DNA from: Nostoc sp. CHAB 5834
GTDB lineage: Bacteria > Cyanobacteriota > Cyanobacteriia > Cyanobacteriales > Nostocaceae
Assembly (NCBI GenBank): GCA_020829485.1
Contig: JAIVFU010000030.1
Coordinates: 1-64,000, forward strand
DNA: 64,000 nucleotides
Direction: 5' to 3'
Made by a program: the position numbers and the translations under genes. This document shows, piece by piece, positions 63,901 to 64,000 of this stretch (position 1 is the stretch's first letter; each line of letters begins with the position of its first letter). The notes beneath the pieces were generated by a model. That model saw only the letters and a list, made by a program, of their open reading frames with translations. It made no database searches and was not told the origin of the DNA.

Positions 63901-64000
63901 ATGAAACTCTTGTTGGATGAGTGTATTGACCGCAAACTAGCGAGGGAGTTTGTTGGCTATGAGGTAAAAACTGTTCCTCAAATGGGATGGGCAGGAGTAA
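63901..64000 (+). CDS. DUF5615 PIN-like toxin, 5' part
   Basis: ATG 63901, one base after the DUF433 stop. MKLLLDECIDRKLAREFVG and VKTVPQMGWAGV are the start of DUF5615 (PIN-like/Mut7-C) proteins, with the first catalytic Asp in LDE. Cut by the window end. With DUF433 it forms a type II toxin-antitoxin pair inside the nifD element. Confidence 0.85.
   Translation, partial: MKLLLDECIDRKLAREFVGYEVKTVPQMGWAGV

Larger units (their letters stand above)
61375..64000. mobile_element. nifD element (left 2.6 kb)
   Basis: From the recombination site to the window end. It contains a dispersed repeat at 61388-61422 (GCGATGCCTCCGGCGGGCTA), a membrane protein, a RelE-type toxin-antitoxin pair, a MITE-like copy and a DUF433/DUF5615 pair. 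xisA is not in this part; in Anabaena it lies near the nifK-proximal end. Total size unknown. Confidence 0.88.

Noticed and set aside
63606..63935. 109-aa minus-strand ORF in the nifD element
   Set aside because: It is the shadow of the DUF433 and DUF5615 genes, which have clear family motifs on the plus strand.
61386..64000. xisA within the visible part of the nifD element
   Set aside because: No site-specific recombinase motif was seen in any frame; it is expected nearer the other end.

Overview
The window is chromosomal DNA from a heterocyst-forming, Nostoc-like cyanobacterium. The evidence is a nif cluster in the heterocystous order (nifB-fdxN-nifS-nifU-glbN-nifH-nifD), frequent GCGATCGC (HIP1) octamers, heptameric short tandem repeats between genes, and several cyanobacteria-specific families (cyanoexosortase B, IctB, gap2, DUF2949). 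The cyanoglobin gene between nifU and nifH is an arrangement known from Nostoc commune and N. punctiforme.

Layout. 1-2150: a MEKHLA-domain fragment and two tandem rhomboid proteases. 2480-9390 (minus strand): a polysaccharide/exosortase locus with a BY-kinase-like chain-length protein, a Wza-type export protein with a duplicated domain, a cyanoexosortase B partner, cyanoexosortase B and a DegT aminotransferase. 10100-31940: mostly housekeeping genes (GAF pseudo-kinase, IctB, smpB, response regulator, LMW-PTP, ybaB, murB, murC, nadD, gap2, thiL, cyclophilin, efp, accB, ArsR regulator, GerMN protein, proS, acyltransferase), with palindromic repeats between genes and one inside thiL. 31950-34080: an orphan antitoxin with a toxin stump, a Uma2 protein and a PD-(D/E)XK protein. 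34330-38680 (minus strand): a first nif block, nifP, two small conserved genes, a possible 38-residue peptide gene, then nifV-nifZ-nifT. 39545-40890: a type II NADH dehydrogenase. 41360-50000: an accessory island of toxin-antitoxin modules (intact, duplicated and decayed), Uma2, HNH, HicAB, a 21-bp tandem array and a large NACHT-HEAT protein with near-identical repeats. 50720-52080: a secreted PQQ-type sugar dehydrogenase between two remnants of one quinone oxidoreductase gene. 53170-61385: the main nif cluster. 61375-64000: the left part of a nifD excision element carrying its own toxin-antitoxin genes; the right end, xisA, the nifD 3' end and nifK would lie beyond the window.

The two nif blocks appear to share a promoter architecture. 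Upstream of nifB and of nifP there are three 13-bp boxes (consensus like ATACTAGAACCCC) with an exact 22-bp period, then a 37-bp core that is 32/37 identical between the two sites. This is a good candidate for the cis-element of the nif activator CnfR/PatB. nifD is cut at GGATTACTCCG, the known XisA recombination repeat, so this is vegetative-cell DNA in which nitrogenase cannot be completed until the element is excised. fdxN is intact, so the fdxN element known from Anabaena PCC 7120 is absent.
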